Positions 53,069 through 61,322 of a DNA stretch of 64,000 nt are shown here, piece after piece. The DNA lies in assembly GCA_009786075.1 (NCBI GenBank), contig WQTX01000002.1, positions 1 through 64,000 on the forward strand. The letters are read 5' to 3'. Numbering within the stretch: the first letter of the stretch is position 1; every line of letters begins with the position of its first letter. Below the pieces are notes generated by a model that had not been told where the DNA came from, made no database searches, and saw only the letters and a list, made by a program, of their open reading frames with translations. This stretch comes from Bacteroidota bacterium (lineage in GTDB: Bacteria > Bacteroidota > Bacteroidia > Bacteroidales > UBA1715). The translations under genes were made by a program, and so were the position numbers.

Positions 53069-53807
53069 CACAACAGTAATTATACCCGCCCGCTACGCCT
53101 CCACCCGTTTTCCGGGTAAGCCATTAGTAAAAATCGGTAACAAAAGCATGATACAGCGAGTGTATGAACAAGCGCAACAGGTAGTAAATTCCGTATGGGT
53201 TGCAACCGACGACCACCGCATACAAGCCGAAGTGGAAAATTTTGGCGGAAAGTGCATTATGACTGCCGAAACGCACACTAGCGGCACCGACCGTTTAGCC
53301 GAAGCAATCACAAAAATTCCCAACGGCATGGAATGCGACGTGGTAATCAACGTGCAAGGCGATGAACCCTTCATTCAAGCCGAACAAATTCAGCAATTGA
53401 TAGATTTGTTTGAAGACGAAACTACACAAATTGCCACACTTATAAAACCAATTGCGCACAGCAGCGATATTTGGAACCCAAACAAACCAAAAGTTGTGAT
53501 TGGCAACCGTCAGCAGGCTTTGTATTTTAGCCGTTCGCCAATTCCCTATTTGCGCGGTGTTGACGAAAACGAGTGGCTTGAACAGCATACGTATTTTAAA
53601 CATATCGGCATTTATGCCTATCGTCCGCAGGTGTTGTGTGAGCTTACCAAACTTGAACGCACACCGCTCGAAATAGCCGAAAGTTTGGAGCAGTTGCGTT
53701 GGCTCGAACATGGCTATACAATAAAAACCGCCCAAACCAATTACGAAAGTTTAGCTGTTGACACGCCCGAAGATTTGGAGTATATTTTGCAGACAATGGA
53801 GATTTAG
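52995..53807 (+). CDS. kdsB: 3-deoxy-manno-octulosonate cytidylyltransferase
   Basis: A 270-residue cytoplasmic enzyme that activates Kdo with CTP for lipopolysaccharide core synthesis. The core starts at residue of about 25: NTTVIIPARYASTRFPGKPL, then VWVATDDHRI, HTSGTDRLAEA, VINVQGDEPFI and the C-terminal DTPEDLEYI. The first 24 residues, including FFKSPCGGFRGL, are not family sequence: they come from the right half of a C/G-rich repeat, and the ATG lies in its centre. It indicates an LPS-bearing outer membrane. Confidence 0.95.
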   Translation: MQHKDNKIIKPQFFKSPCGGFRGLNTTVIIPARYASTRFPGKPLVKIGNKSMIQRVYEQAQQVVNSVWVATDDHRIQAEVENFGGKCIMTAETHTSGTDRLAEAITKIPNGMECDVVINVQGDEPFIQAEQIQQLIDLFEDETTQIATLIKPIAHSSDIWNPNKPKVVIGNRQQALYFSRSPIPYLRGVDENEWLEQHTYFKHIGIYAYRPQVLCELTKLERTPLEIAESLEQLRWLEHGYTIKTAQTNYESLAVDTPEDLEYILQTMEI

Positions 53808-53864
53808 TAAATAGTTTTTTAGCTAACGAGTTGACAAGTTAACAAGGAAAATAGAAATACAATA

Positions 53865-55028
53865 ATGGAAAATATTAAACATAACAACGAATACAAAAGT
53901 TGGCTGACCGACATAAAAACACGGATTAAGCAAACGCAAATAAAGGCGGCGATAAAGGTAAATACTGAATTGTTGCGTCTTTATTGGGATTTGGGGCGTG
54001 ATATTGTAGAAAAACAACTTAAATCGCAATGGGGCGATACGGTTATCCGACAGTTGAGCAAAGATTTGAAGAAAGAGTTTCCTGATTTGAAAGGATTTTC
54101 TTCTACAAATTTGAAGTATTGCAAACGGTTTTATCTGTTTTATACGGAGGACATTTCAATTCGTCAACAAATTGGTGGCGTAATTGGTCAGCAACTTGCT
54201 GACCAATTACAAACTACTAATAATGAGAACAATGTAATTCTTCACCAACTTGGTGAAGAATTAGGAAACAATCCTATTTTCCAAATTCCTTGGTTTCATC
54301 ATGTTCACATTTTTTCCAAATGCAAATCAGTAAACGAAGCCCTCTTTTACGTTCGCAAAACCATAGAAAACGGTTGGAGTCGTTCAATGCTCACGCATCA
54401 TTTGGAACTGAATTTGTACGCGCGCGAAGGAAAAGCCGTTACCAATTTTGCCGTCACACTCCCTGCGCCGCAAAGTGATTTGGCAATGCAAACCTTGAAA
54501 GACCCATACGTATTCGACCTCATGACATTGACCGAAAAATACACTGAACGCGAATTGGAAAATGCCTTGACCGAAAATATTACAAAATTCTTGATTGAAT
54601 TAGGTGCCGGATTTGCCTACGTTGGACGGCAAGTTCCCTTAAATATCGACGGTACGGATTACCCAGTCGATTTGCTGTTTTACCATTTGAAACTGCGGTG
54701 TTTTGTTGTGATTGAACTAAAAACCGTGAAATTTACGCCCGATGCAGCCGGTAGAACAAGCTTCTATTTATCGGCAATCGACGATATAATGCGCCACCCG
54801 ACCGACAACCCAACCATTGGTTTGATTATTTGTAAAGAAAAAAATAATTTGGTTGCCGAATATGCCTTACGTGGTATAAATCAGCCAATTGGCATTTCGG
54901 AATATCAATTAACAAAAGTATTCCCCGAACAATTTAAAGGCAGCCTGCCTTCGATTGAAGAAATTGAAGAGGAATTGAATAAAAAGACAGGAGACAAGGG
55001 AATAGGGAACGAGGAGACGAGGGAATAG
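53865..55028 (+). CDS. DUF1016 (YhcG-type) PDDEXK nuclease family protein
   Basis: A 387-residue cytoplasmic protein. The N-terminal DUF1016 domain shows LLRLYWDLGRDIVEKQLKSQ and FSSTNLKYCKRFYLFY; the C-terminal PDDEXK-like nuclease part has FAYVGRQVPLNIDGTDYPVD, then LLFYHLKLRCFVVIELKTVK, with Asp and ExK in the right order. Such proteins often lie near restriction-modification or other defense genes, but none is adjacent here. Residues of about 107-133 contain two in-frame palindromes. The Lys-rich C-terminal tail runs into a GGAGACAAGG-type repeat. Confidence 0.9.
   Translation: MENIKHNNEYKSWLTDIKTRIKQTQIKAAIKVNTELLRLYWDLGRDIVEKQLKSQWGDTVIRQLSKDLKKEFPDLKGFSSTNLKYCKRFYLFYTEDISIRQQIGGVIGQQLADQLQTTNNENNVILHQLGEELGNNPIFQIPWFHHVHIFSKCKSVNEALFYVRKTIENGWSRSMLTHHLELNLYAREGKAVTNFAVTLPAPQSDLAMQTLKDPYVFDLMTLTEKYTERELENALTENITKFLIELGAGFAYVGRQVPLNIDGTDYPVDLLFYHLKLRCFVVIELKTVKFTPDAAGRTSFYLSAIDDIMRHPTDNPTIGLIICKEKNNLVAEYALRGINQPIGISEYQLTKVFPEQFKGSLPSIEEIEEELNKKTGDKGIGNEETRE
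54182..54208. repeat. 27-bp palindrome in DUF1016 gene (AACTT loop), first
   Basis: AATTGGTCAGC and GCTGACCAATT are perfect 11-bp arms around AACTT. It encodes IGQQLADQ in frame. A second palindrome of the same length and loop follows 27 bp later. Confidence 0.85.
54236..54262. repeat. 27-bp palindrome in DUF1016 gene (AACTT loop), second
   Basis: AATTCTTCACC and GGTGAAGAATT are perfect 11-bp arms around AACTT. It encodes LHQLGEE in frame. The outer bases and loop match the first palindrome while the stem bases differ but still pair. Confidence 0.85.
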
Positions 55029-55050
55029 GAGACAAGGAACGAGGGAAATA
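54985..55050. repeat. Interspersed repeat (GGAGACAAGG family) at the DUF1016 gene end
   Basis: GGAGACAAGGGAATAGGGAA is followed by GGAGACGAGGGAATAGGAGA. The repeat encodes the last residues of the DUF1016 protein and continues past its stop. Confidence 0.7.
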
Positions 55051-55132
55051 TAATCAAAAAATAAATTGTTATATTTGCAAAAATAAACAAGGAATTGATA
55101 GAAAATACAAAAATCAAATTGTAATAATTTTC

Positions 55133-55180
55133 TACTGAATATCCATCGAATATCAATTGAATATCAACCAAATATCTATA
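55133..55180. repeat. Short tandem AATATC-type repeats before the CAP gene
   Basis: GAATATC(C/A)A-like units recur four times directly upstream of the CAP-domain gene. Similar units are at 58450-58490. Confidence 0.55.
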
Positions 55181-55185
55181 AAATA

Positions 55186-56721
55186 ATGAAACGACTAACC
55201 CTTCTCGCGATTTTCGCAATTTTTCAAATAACCATCGTATTCGCACAAAACACCGACAAATTATACGAACTATACAACAGTAAAAATTACGAAAAATGCG
55301 TAGACCGTTGTGATTTGGCAATTGCAAAAGATGCCGGTTTTTTGGAGGCATATTACATAAAAGCCTTGTGTTATTTTGAAATGGCGCAATCGCCCATGCG
55401 CTACGAAAAATTCACAAAAGACCCGTTGATGGAAACCGTGAAAACGCTCGCAGCCCTGCGTGTGCAAGACCCCGATGGTTTTATTTTCGATGAAAACGCC
55501 GCCACGCTCAATATGATTTATAAATATTGCGAAGGGCAAAATAAAGTTATGCGTGAAAAAGGCAAAGAGTGGACAGTGCAATTTTATCAACGATTGAATA
55601 GAGCGTACAATATAAAAACCAACGCCTTGGAAAACGCCGAACTATACGCAAAATCAGGCGATTACGAAAGAGCGATGCGAGAAATTGCCAAATTTTATGA
55701 ACGCGCCAAAAACAGTAGCGCAATTTCGGCAGAAGATTACGCGGTACTGCAAAAAGCGCCGCTATTGCTTGTGAACAATTGGATGTTCGACGATTTATTT
55801 TCAATAGTTGAAAATTATAAAGACCATTTTGCGCAAAACGAGGTGATTTCGCAAGGTTTGCGCACCGCCATGTACAAGGTAATCGACACCGCATATTCGG
55901 TGGACGACAAATCGCATTTCGCAATTTTTTCGGAACAGGCAGTGCAATTGTATAAGGACGACAATGATTTCCTCAACTATATAGAAATGAAATGGTTGGA
56001 TTTGATTGACGCTACGGCGCAAACATTCAGAAATACCGAAAAAAAAGCAAACCGCACATGGGCTGACACGGTTTTGCTGCGCGATACATACGTGTTTTTA
56101 GACGTTGCCACAGAAATTTTCCCACGCAGTGCCACCCTTGAAGTTAAGCAACAATCGCTCAATCGGGAATTTCACGTTGCACCTATTGGCGTTGAGGTTT
56201 TACAGTTTAAAAATGCCGCCTTGGAAATTGTAAACCAATGGCGCAGCGAAGAATTTGTGTGCGACACGGGCAGATTGGTAAAAGTATTTCCGGTGCAACC
56301 GCTGCAATGGCACGACACACTTGCCATGCTTGCCGAACAACACGCCCGCGATATGTTTACCTATAATTATACCGACAACATTGCCCCCGACGGCGTAACT
56401 CCGTGGGACAGAATACGAAGCACCTATTTAAAAGGCACGCAATACGAAACCGAAACGGGCGTAAAACACATTCAAGCGCTCAAAATCGGCGAAGTGCTGG
56501 GCTATGGTTACACGTTGCACGGTGTAAATTCCGAAGACGATATGAAAAAAGTAGTAGCCGCCATGGTGCAAAAATGGCTTGACCAACCTCGCACGCAAAA
56601 CTGCGTAAAACTCTATTCGCCCGAATTTACGTATATGGGAATGGCGGTGTATGGCGACAAATGGGTGTTGCTTATGGCTGATATTCAAGACATTCAGTTG
56701 CGGCGATTTCCTAAGAAGTAA
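55186..56721 (+). CDS. Secreted protein with C-terminal CAP (SCP/PR1) domain
   Basis: A 511-residue exported protein (signal LTLLAIFAIFQITIVFA, then Q). Residues 25-330 are helical and TPR-like (LYELYNSKNYEKCVDRCDLA, LYAKSGDYERAMREIAKFYE). The last 160 residues match a CAP domain: EIVNQWRSEEF, PLQWHDTLAMLAEQHARDMF, PDGVTPWDRI, GEVLGYGY and FTYMGMAVYGDKWVLLMA. CAP proteins have diverse extracellular roles; none can be assigned. Its stop codon lies at a C/G-rich repeat. Confidence 0.82.
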   Translation: MKRLTLLAIFAIFQITIVFAQNTDKLYELYNSKNYEKCVDRCDLAIAKDAGFLEAYYIKALCYFEMAQSPMRYEKFTKDPLMETVKTLAALRVQDPDGFIFDENAATLNMIYKYCEGQNKVMREKGKEWTVQFYQRLNRAYNIKTNALENAELYAKSGDYERAMREIAKFYERAKNSSAISAEDYAVLQKAPLLLVNNWMFDDLFSIVENYKDHFAQNEVISQGLRTAMYKVIDTAYSVDDKSHFAIFSEQAVQLYKDDNDFLNYIEMKWLDLIDATAQTFRNTEKKANRTWADTVLLRDTYVFLDVATEIFPRSATLEVKQQSLNREFHVAPIGVEVLQFKNAALEIVNQWRSEEFVCDTGRLVKVFPVQPLQWHDTLAMLAEQHARDMFTYNYTDNIAPDGVTPWDRIRSTYLKGTQYETETGVKHIQALKIGEVLGYGYTLHGVNSEDDMKKVVAAMVQKWLDQPRTQNCVKLYSPEFTYMGMAVYGDKWVLLMADIQDIQLRRFPKK

Positions 56722-56876
56722 CCCCCAACCCCCTAATACTTCGACTACGCTCAGTAACCGAGGGGGCTTAGGAAAGTGCGAGCAGATTGAAAAACGAAAA
56801 AAATGAAAACTATAAATAAACAAAACAACGGAGTTAGTACGACTCCCAAGTCCCCTTTAGGGGATTTAGGGGTATT
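56721..56876. repeat. C/G-rich inverted-pair repeat with another repeat nested in it
   Basis: Left half ACCCCCAACCCCCTA is interrupted by ATACTTCGACTACGCTCAGT plus AACCG (a TTCGACTACGCTCAG-family element, 56736-56760) and resumes as AGGGGGCTTAG. The right half, AAGTCCCCTTTAGGGGATTT and on (56848-56876), is in frame with rnhB. It shows one repeat family inserted into another. Confidence 0.85.
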
Positions 56877-57465
56877 ACTATCTTTCCACACCGAAAATGT
56901 ACACGAAGCCGGTTGCGACGAAGCCGGCAGAGGTTGTCTTTCGGGACCGGTATATGCCGCAGCAGTTATTTTTGCACCCGATTACACCAACGAACGCCTG
57001 CACGATTCCAAAAAACTGAGCGATGCGCAACGTAAAATTTTACGTCCGATTATTGAACAAGATGCCCTTGCATGGGCAGTTGGCGTGGTTGATAACAATG
57101 AAATAGATAAAATAAACATTCTGCAAGCATCGTTTTTGGCAATGCACCGAGCCTTAGATGCGCTCGCAATTGCACCGCAACACATTCTTGTGGACGGCAA
57201 CCGCTTTAAAAACTACAAAACTACACCGCACCATTGCATTGTAAAAGGCGACGATAAATATCTCTCAATTGCCGCCGCTTCAATTCTTGCTAAAACCTAT
57301 CGCGATGATTATATGGAGCAAATCCACAATGAATTTCCGCACTACGATTGGCAAAAAAACAAAGGCTACCCAACCATTTTTCACCGAAAAGCAATTTATG
57401 AGCATGGATTAACACCGTATCATAGAAAAACGTTCAATAGTTCTATTCAGTTGGAGCTTTTTTAG
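56803..57465 (+). CDS. rnhB: Ribonuclease HII
   Basis: A 220-residue enzyme that removes RNA from RNA-DNA hybrids and single ribonucleotides from DNA. The acidic active site is seen in EAGCDEAGRGCLSGPVYAAA (Asp-Glu), LHDSKKLSDAQR (Asp) and HILVDGNRF (Asp), with SIAAASILAKTYRDDYM typical of HII. About 27 N-terminal residues (STTPKSPLGDLGVLLSFHTE) precede the usual start of the family and are partly encoded by a C/G-rich repeat. It ends with a QLELF tail. Confidence 0.95.
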   Translation: MKTINKQNNGVSTTPKSPLGDLGVLLSFHTENVHEAGCDEAGRGCLSGPVYAAAVIFAPDYTNERLHDSKKLSDAQRKILRPIIEQDALAWAVGVVDNNEIDKINILQASFLAMHRALDALAIAPQHILVDGNRFKNYKTTPHHCIVKGDDKYLSIAAASILAKTYRDDYMEQIHNEFPHYDWQKNKGYPTIFHRKAIYEHGLTPYHRKTFNSSIQLELF

Positions 57466-57549
57466 GAAAAAGGAGACGAGGTTTTAGGAGACAAGGAAAC
57501 GAGGGATTAGGAAAACTTTGTTTCCTTGTCTCCTAATCCCTCGTCCCTA
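57466..57549. repeat. Palindromic GGAGACAAGG-family repeat between rnhB and a glycosyltransferase gene
   Basis: GGAGACAAGGAAACGAGGGA on the left pairs with TTTCCTTGTCTCC and AATCCCTCGTC on the right around AAAACTTTG. It fills the gap between the two convergent genes and may act as a terminator for both. Confidence 0.8.
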
Positions 57550-58416
57550 AACAAGGTCATAATTCCGAAATTCAAACAACCGTTTTCCGGTAACTTTTTC
57601 AATAAAACGGAGTATACGGTCTTTTGTGCTCAATTTTCGTTTGCTCATATCAAATTCAAAATCCCAATCCTGAGCCGAAATGCGTTTTTGCATAGTTTGC
57701 GGGTGCGAACCCGAAAATTCTTCAAGATTGTCGATTTTTGAATAATCGAACAATTCTTCTTGCTTTATTTTTGTAATTACCGTATTGTCTTCGGTGTATA
57801 AAGCGGTAAATCCGGCTCGCTTTTGTGTTTGAAAATAAGGATTTTTTACCCACCCGTAGTGATAAATTGTGGCATCAATCAATTTACCTTTTAAGTGTTT
57901 GTTATCACGGCGAAAACCTTGCGCATCGCGGTAGGAACGAATTGTTTTATCGTTGCGAATAATGCGCATTTCGCGGCGATACCACCCGCGAGAATTTGCC
58001 GTGTAATGATAATTGCCATAAAAGTGCAAATAACTGAAAACCAAACATTCAATCTTTGGATTATTCAAATTATCCTGCATTTCTTTCACAATTGTAGAAA
58101 GATATTTTTCGTGTACACATTCATCGCCTTGAATGTAAAATGCCCAATCGCTATCGGGCGAAATTGCGTCGAAAGCTTTGTTGGTTTCTATGGCAAGTAC
58201 CTGTCCGCCGGTGCGCAGCGAATCGTCCCACACGGAATGAATGATTTTAATTTTCGGCGAATCTATGTTTTGAATAAGAGCTTCGGTATTATCGTCGGAA
58301 TTACCCACGCATACAATAAATTCATCGCAAACCGGTAATATCGAAGTAATTGCCTCAACTATTGGGTAATCGTATTTTTCGGCATTGCGAATAAAGGTAA
58401 AACCGCTGACTTTCAT
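57547..58416 (-). CDS. Family 2 glycosyltransferase
   Basis: A 289-residue GT-A glycosyltransferase: N-terminus VSGFTFIRNAEKYDYPIVEA, then DEFIVCVGNSDDNTEAL, and the DxD-type position within DWAFYIQGDECVHEKYL. It has no membrane helix. Sequences of this sort act in capsule or LPS assembly; donor and acceptor cannot be read. It is flanked by palindromic repeats and not obviously in an operon. Confidence 0.85.
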   Translation of the reverse strand: MKVSGFTFIRNAEKYDYPIVEAITSILPVCDEFIVCVGNSDDNTEALIQNIDSPKIKIIHSVWDDSLRTGGQVLAIETNKAFDAISPDSDWAFYIQGDECVHEKYLSTIVKEMQDNLNNPKIECLVFSYLHFYGNYHYTANSRGWYRREMRIIRNDKTIRSYRDAQGFRRDNKHLKGKLIDATIYHYGWVKNPYFQTQKRAGFTALYTEDNTVITKIKQEELFDYSKIDNLEEFSGSHPQTMQKRISAQDWDFEFDMSKRKLSTKDRILRFIEKVTGKRLFEFRNYDLV

Positions 58417-58502
58417 TTTTTAATAACTGAATAATTGAGTAACTGAAAATATATCTATCGAATATCTATGAATATCCTAATATCTAATTCCTTGTCTCCT
58501 CG

Positions 58503-58844
58503 TCAACTTGTCAACTTGTTCCCTATATTAACAAGTTGCTCTTTCAAACCCTCCAATTTTGCAATCACGTGGATTTTTTGCAGTGCTTCGTCGGTATTTT
58601 CGCAGAGTTTCTTTTTTGCGCCTTTCAGCGTCATGCCTTGTTCTTTTACAAAATAATGAATTAACTGGAAATTTTTAACATCGGCAGCGGTAAACAAACG
58701 ATTGCCTTTTGCATTTTTCTTTGGTTTGATTATGCTAAATTCCGTTTCCCAAAAACGTATAAGCGAAGTGTTAACATCGAACATTGCGGCAACTTCGCCA
58801 ATGGTGTAAAATAATTTACTTTCTGATAATTCTATGGCTTTCAT
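58503..58844 (-). CDS. MerR-family transcriptional regulator
   Basis: A 113-residue DNA-binding protein with a MerR winged helix: FYTIGEVAAMFDVNTSLIRF, then WETEFSIIKPKKNAKGNRLF and TAADVKNFQLIHYFVKEQGM. It lacks an effector-binding domain apart from the short C-terminal coiled part, like many Bacteroidota MerR proteins. Repeats flank both ends. Its targets are unknown. Confidence 0.9.
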   Translation of the reverse strand: MKAIELSESKLFYTIGEVAAMFDVNTSLIRFWETEFSIIKPKKNAKGNRLFTAADVKNFQLIHYFVKEQGMTLKGAKKKLCENTDEALQKIHVIAKLEGLKEQLVNIGNKLTS

Positions 58845-58910
58845 GTTGTTAGGAAATAGGAGTTAGGAATTAGGGAACAGGTAATTAGGTGTAAAATAAC
58901 GAAATATTTT

Positions 58911-59567
58911 TTAGAAATACAAATTGCCGTTTAAAATTTCTTCGCTTGTAATAAATTGAGTTTTAGGAAATTCACGCTTTACATAATTTTTTAAAAATTC
59001 TCCGGTATTTTTGGTAATTAATTCGTTTGAGTTTGGCAACATATTATATACCACCGCATAAAGCGGAATTTGCAACTGTTTGCACAACGCAAAACTCAAC
59101 AAACTATGATTGATACTGCCCAATTTTGAGCTTGTTACCAAAATCATTTCGTGTTTTTGTTGGGCAATGTAATCGCAGCAAAGCAAAGTTTCACTCAAAG
59201 GAACACACAATCCGCCGGCAGTTTCTATAAGTACTGTTTCGTAGTGTTCGAGCAAACTTTTGGTTGATTGAGTTATACTATTTGTATCAATTTTCGTATT
59301 TTCCAACTGTGCCGAAAAATGTGGCGACGCTGGAAACGCAAAGTTATAAGGGCATGTTGTGCCGTTTGTGTCAACATCTTGCAGAGGAATTTCCATAATC
59401 CGGCGATGTTCTACAATATCTTCCGATAACGATGAGCAGCCCGTTTGCACTAATTTTTGTGTGATAACGGAACGTCCGTTTTTGAGTAAATTTCGTGCTA
59501 AATGTCCGGTAATGAATGTTTTACCGCAATCGGTATCAATGCCGCTTATGAAAAATGCTTGTGCCAT
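58911..59567 (-). CDS. bioD: Dethiobiotin synthetase
   Basis: A 218-residue ATP-dependent carboxylase that closes the ureido ring in biotin synthesis. The P-loop is ISGIDTDCGKTFITGHLARN; KLVQTGCSS, CPYNFAFPASPHFSAQ and IETAGGLCVPLSE are the further active-site blocks. It is third in the minus-strand run bioG-bioC-bioD, after an 80-bp gap with repeat-like sequence. bioA, bioF and bioB are not in the window. Confidence 0.94.
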   Translation of the reverse strand: MAQAFFISGIDTDCGKTFITGHLARNLLKNGRSVITQKLVQTGCSSLSEDIVEHRRIMEIPLQDVDTNGTTCPYNFAFPASPHFSAQLENTKIDTNSITQSTKSLLEHYETVLIETAGGLCVPLSETLLCCDYIAQQKHEMILVTSSKLGSINHSLLSFALCKQLQIPLYAVVYNMLPNSNELITKNTGEFLKNYVKREFPKTQFITSEEILNGNLYF

Positions 59568-59647
59568 TTAGTTAGTTTATTAGTTTGTAAGTTAACAAGT
59601 TGACAAGTTAATAGGGATTTAAGATATTAGGATATTCAATTATTCAG

Positions 59648-60409
59648 TTATTTCTTCTGTGCAATAATAATAATTGGATTGTACGTAAGTGTTACGCCTT
59701 GCTGCGTAGAGTATAGCGCACGATAGGTATCGCTAAAATTTCGTAAACGTGATTTTGTCCAATGTCCTGCCGGTAAATTATTGACACCGGTACGTTTTAT
59801 ATGGCGCAAAACATTTATGGGGGCATCGAAAAAAAGTGTTTCTTCGTAACTCTCACAATGTAAAATTTGAAAATTACCGGCTAAAAAATTGCACAATTCT
59901 TCGACTGAATAGTAGTGCAAACTTTGTCCGGTACAAGTCATAATTTCTTGAAAATTCTGTGTCCCAAAAGTACTGAACGCAAAAATTCCTTTTGCCTGTA
60001 AAATTTGCGGTATTTTTTTGAAAAACACCGGTACGTTGTGAAACCATTGCACGGTTGAAGTCGAAAGTATTGTATCGAACCTGTCGTTAAATGTAATAGT
60101 TTCGGCATCGCCGGGCAGGAATTGAATGGATTGTCCGGTTTTTTCGGCAATTCGCTGCATTTCAATTTCCATATCGGCTGCAATATCGTTTGCCGTGTAC
60201 AATTGAACTTTGAAATTTCCCAAAAAATCTTCGGTCAAAAAACCGGTGCCGCAACCAATTTCCAATATCTGCGCAGGCGAAATTCGGTGTTGCAACAAAA
60301 GATTTATCATACGGTTGCAAATTCCCCGTTGCACCGTAGCGAGTTCTTTGTACGAATTGGCGTGTTTGCTAAAATGCCTTACAATATGTTGTTTTTCAGC
60401 TACAATCAT
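59648..60409 (-). CDS. bioC: Malonyl-ACP O-methyltransferase
   Basis: A 253-residue SAM-dependent methyltransferase that starts pimeloyl synthesis by methylating malonyl-ACP. The N-terminus HIVRHFSKHANSYKELATVQ is typical of BioC; the SAM loop is ILEIGCGTGFLTEDFLG, followed by DTILSTSTVQWFHN. Its start overlaps the bioG stop by 4 bp, so both are probably translated together. Confidence 0.93.
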   Translation of the reverse strand: MIVAEKQHIVRHFSKHANSYKELATVQRGICNRMINLLLQHRISPAQILEIGCGTGFLTEDFLGNFKVQLYTANDIAADMEIEMQRIAEKTGQSIQFLPGDAETITFNDRFDTILSTSTVQWFHNVPVFFKKIPQILQAKGIFAFSTFGTQNFQEIMTCTGQSLHYYSVEELCNFLAGNFQILHCESYEETLFFDAPINVLRHIKRTGVNNLPAGHWTKSRLRNFSDTYRALYSTQQGVTLTYNPIIIIAQKK

Positions 60410-61179
60410 TGAAAATTATGTAAAATTTCGTCCCACGATTGAAATTCCGCAAACGGAAAATGCGGCAACGGCAAAGTACGGCAATTTGTAACATTCTGCC
60501 AATAATTATGCTGATTTTTAGTTGTAAAAATTAAATCATTGCTGCCGATAATTGCTTCTGTCCATTTTACTCCGTCATGCTGAACTTGTTTGGCTGCGCC
60601 GAGCTGAAGGTTCAGTATCTCATCACAAAAGGGAGATTCCTGCCTTCGCAGGAATGACGTAGAGGGGGGATTTTGAATTGCAGTAAATAATTGTTGCAAT
60701 TCCTGCAATTGCTCTTCGCACGAACGTGCAGACATAAACGTTTGCCATTCTTGTAATTGTACATTTCCACCACACATGCGAGCATTGAATTTTTTGCGAT
60801 TTGTTTCATTCCAATTTGCAAGCGTGTGTTCAAAAACCATTTCGGCTATACCGTAATTGTTGTCAATTGGTAGTGGTGTACCATTGATTGCAATAGTTTT
60901 TGTGAATTGTAGGGGCGAAAAATCTTTCGCCCCTACTTGTTCGGCAACCCACACGCCCAGCGACCATGCTATTAGATATGTTTCTTTGTATGAGTTGAGA
61001 ATTGTAGAAATGTCGTTTCGACTTCGCTCAACGTCCAAATCACGATAATCATAACACACAAAAACATCATAATCATTACTTTGTAAATGTTTTACTGCAT
61101 TGCAATCCATTCCCCAACCGTTGAAAAATAGAATACATTTTTTACGTTTTTCCGGTGATATGTTTTTATGAATAATCAT
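60406..61179 (-). CDS. bioG: Pimeloyl-ACP methyl ester esterase, BioG type
   Basis: An alpha/beta-hydrolase-like protein of about 257 aa (DUF452/BioG) that removes the methyl group from pimeloyl-ACP methyl ester, ending the BioC pathway. CILFFNGWGMDCNAVKHL opens the domain and YLIAWSLGVWVAEQVG holds the nucleophile Ser in WSLG; the C-terminal His lies in LPLPHFPFAEFQSWDEIL. The start at 61179 (MIIHKNISPEK) is preferred. At least two repeat elements sit inside the gene in frame (60573-60660 and 60909-60936) and a third fragment near 61012. It overlaps bioC by 4 bp. Confidence 0.9.
   Translation of the reverse strand: MIIHKNISPEKRKKCILFFNGWGMDCNAVKHLQSNDYDVFVCYDYRDLDVERSRNDISTILNSYKETYLIAWSLGVWVAEQVGAKDFSPLQFTKTIAINGTPLPIDNNYGIAEMVFEHTLANWNETNRKKFNARMCGGNVQLQEWQTFMSARSCEEQLQELQQLFTAIQNPPSTSFLRRQESPFCDEILNLQLGAAKQVQHDGVKWTEAIIGSNDLIFTTKNQHNYWQNVTNCRTLPLPHFPFAEFQSWDEILHNFQ
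60573..60660. repeat. Composite repeat inside bioG
   Basis: CGTCATGCTGAACTTGTTTG opens the element; AGATTCCTGCCTTCGCAGGA and ATGACG close it, both well-known interspersed repeat motifs. On the coding strand it gives FLRRQESPFCDEILNLQLGA, inserted between helices of BioG. Confidence 0.85.
60909..60936. repeat. 28-bp palindrome inside bioG
   Basis: GTAGGGGCGAAA and TTTCGCCCCTAC are perfect arms around a 4-nt loop. It encodes VGAKDFSPLQ in the bioG frame. Confidence 0.85.
61012..61036. repeat. Short TTCGACTTCGCTCAAC repeat fragment inside bioG
   Basis: GTTTCGACTTCGCTCAACGT resembles one arm of the family at 2459, 37855 and 56736; it encodes LDVERSRND in bioG. Confidence 0.65.
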
Positions 61180-61195
61180 GATTTTTAAAATTTTG

Positions 61196-61255
61196 GATTG
61201 CTTCGTTCCTCGCAATGACGTACAAAAGAGCGTCATTGCGAGGAACGAAGCAATC
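61196..61255. repeat. Perfect palindrome upstream of bioG and murB
   Basis: GATTGCTTCGTTCCTCGCAA (then TGACG) and its exact reverse complement flank TACAAAAGAG. It sits between the divergent bioG and murB genes. It is a member of the CGTCATTGCGAGGAACGAAG family found across bacteria. Confidence 0.93.
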
Positions 61256-61322
61256 TATTTTCTTATATTTAAGGTAAATTAAAGTTGAAAATTGATTAAT
61301 ATTGCAAAAAAACACAAAGAAA

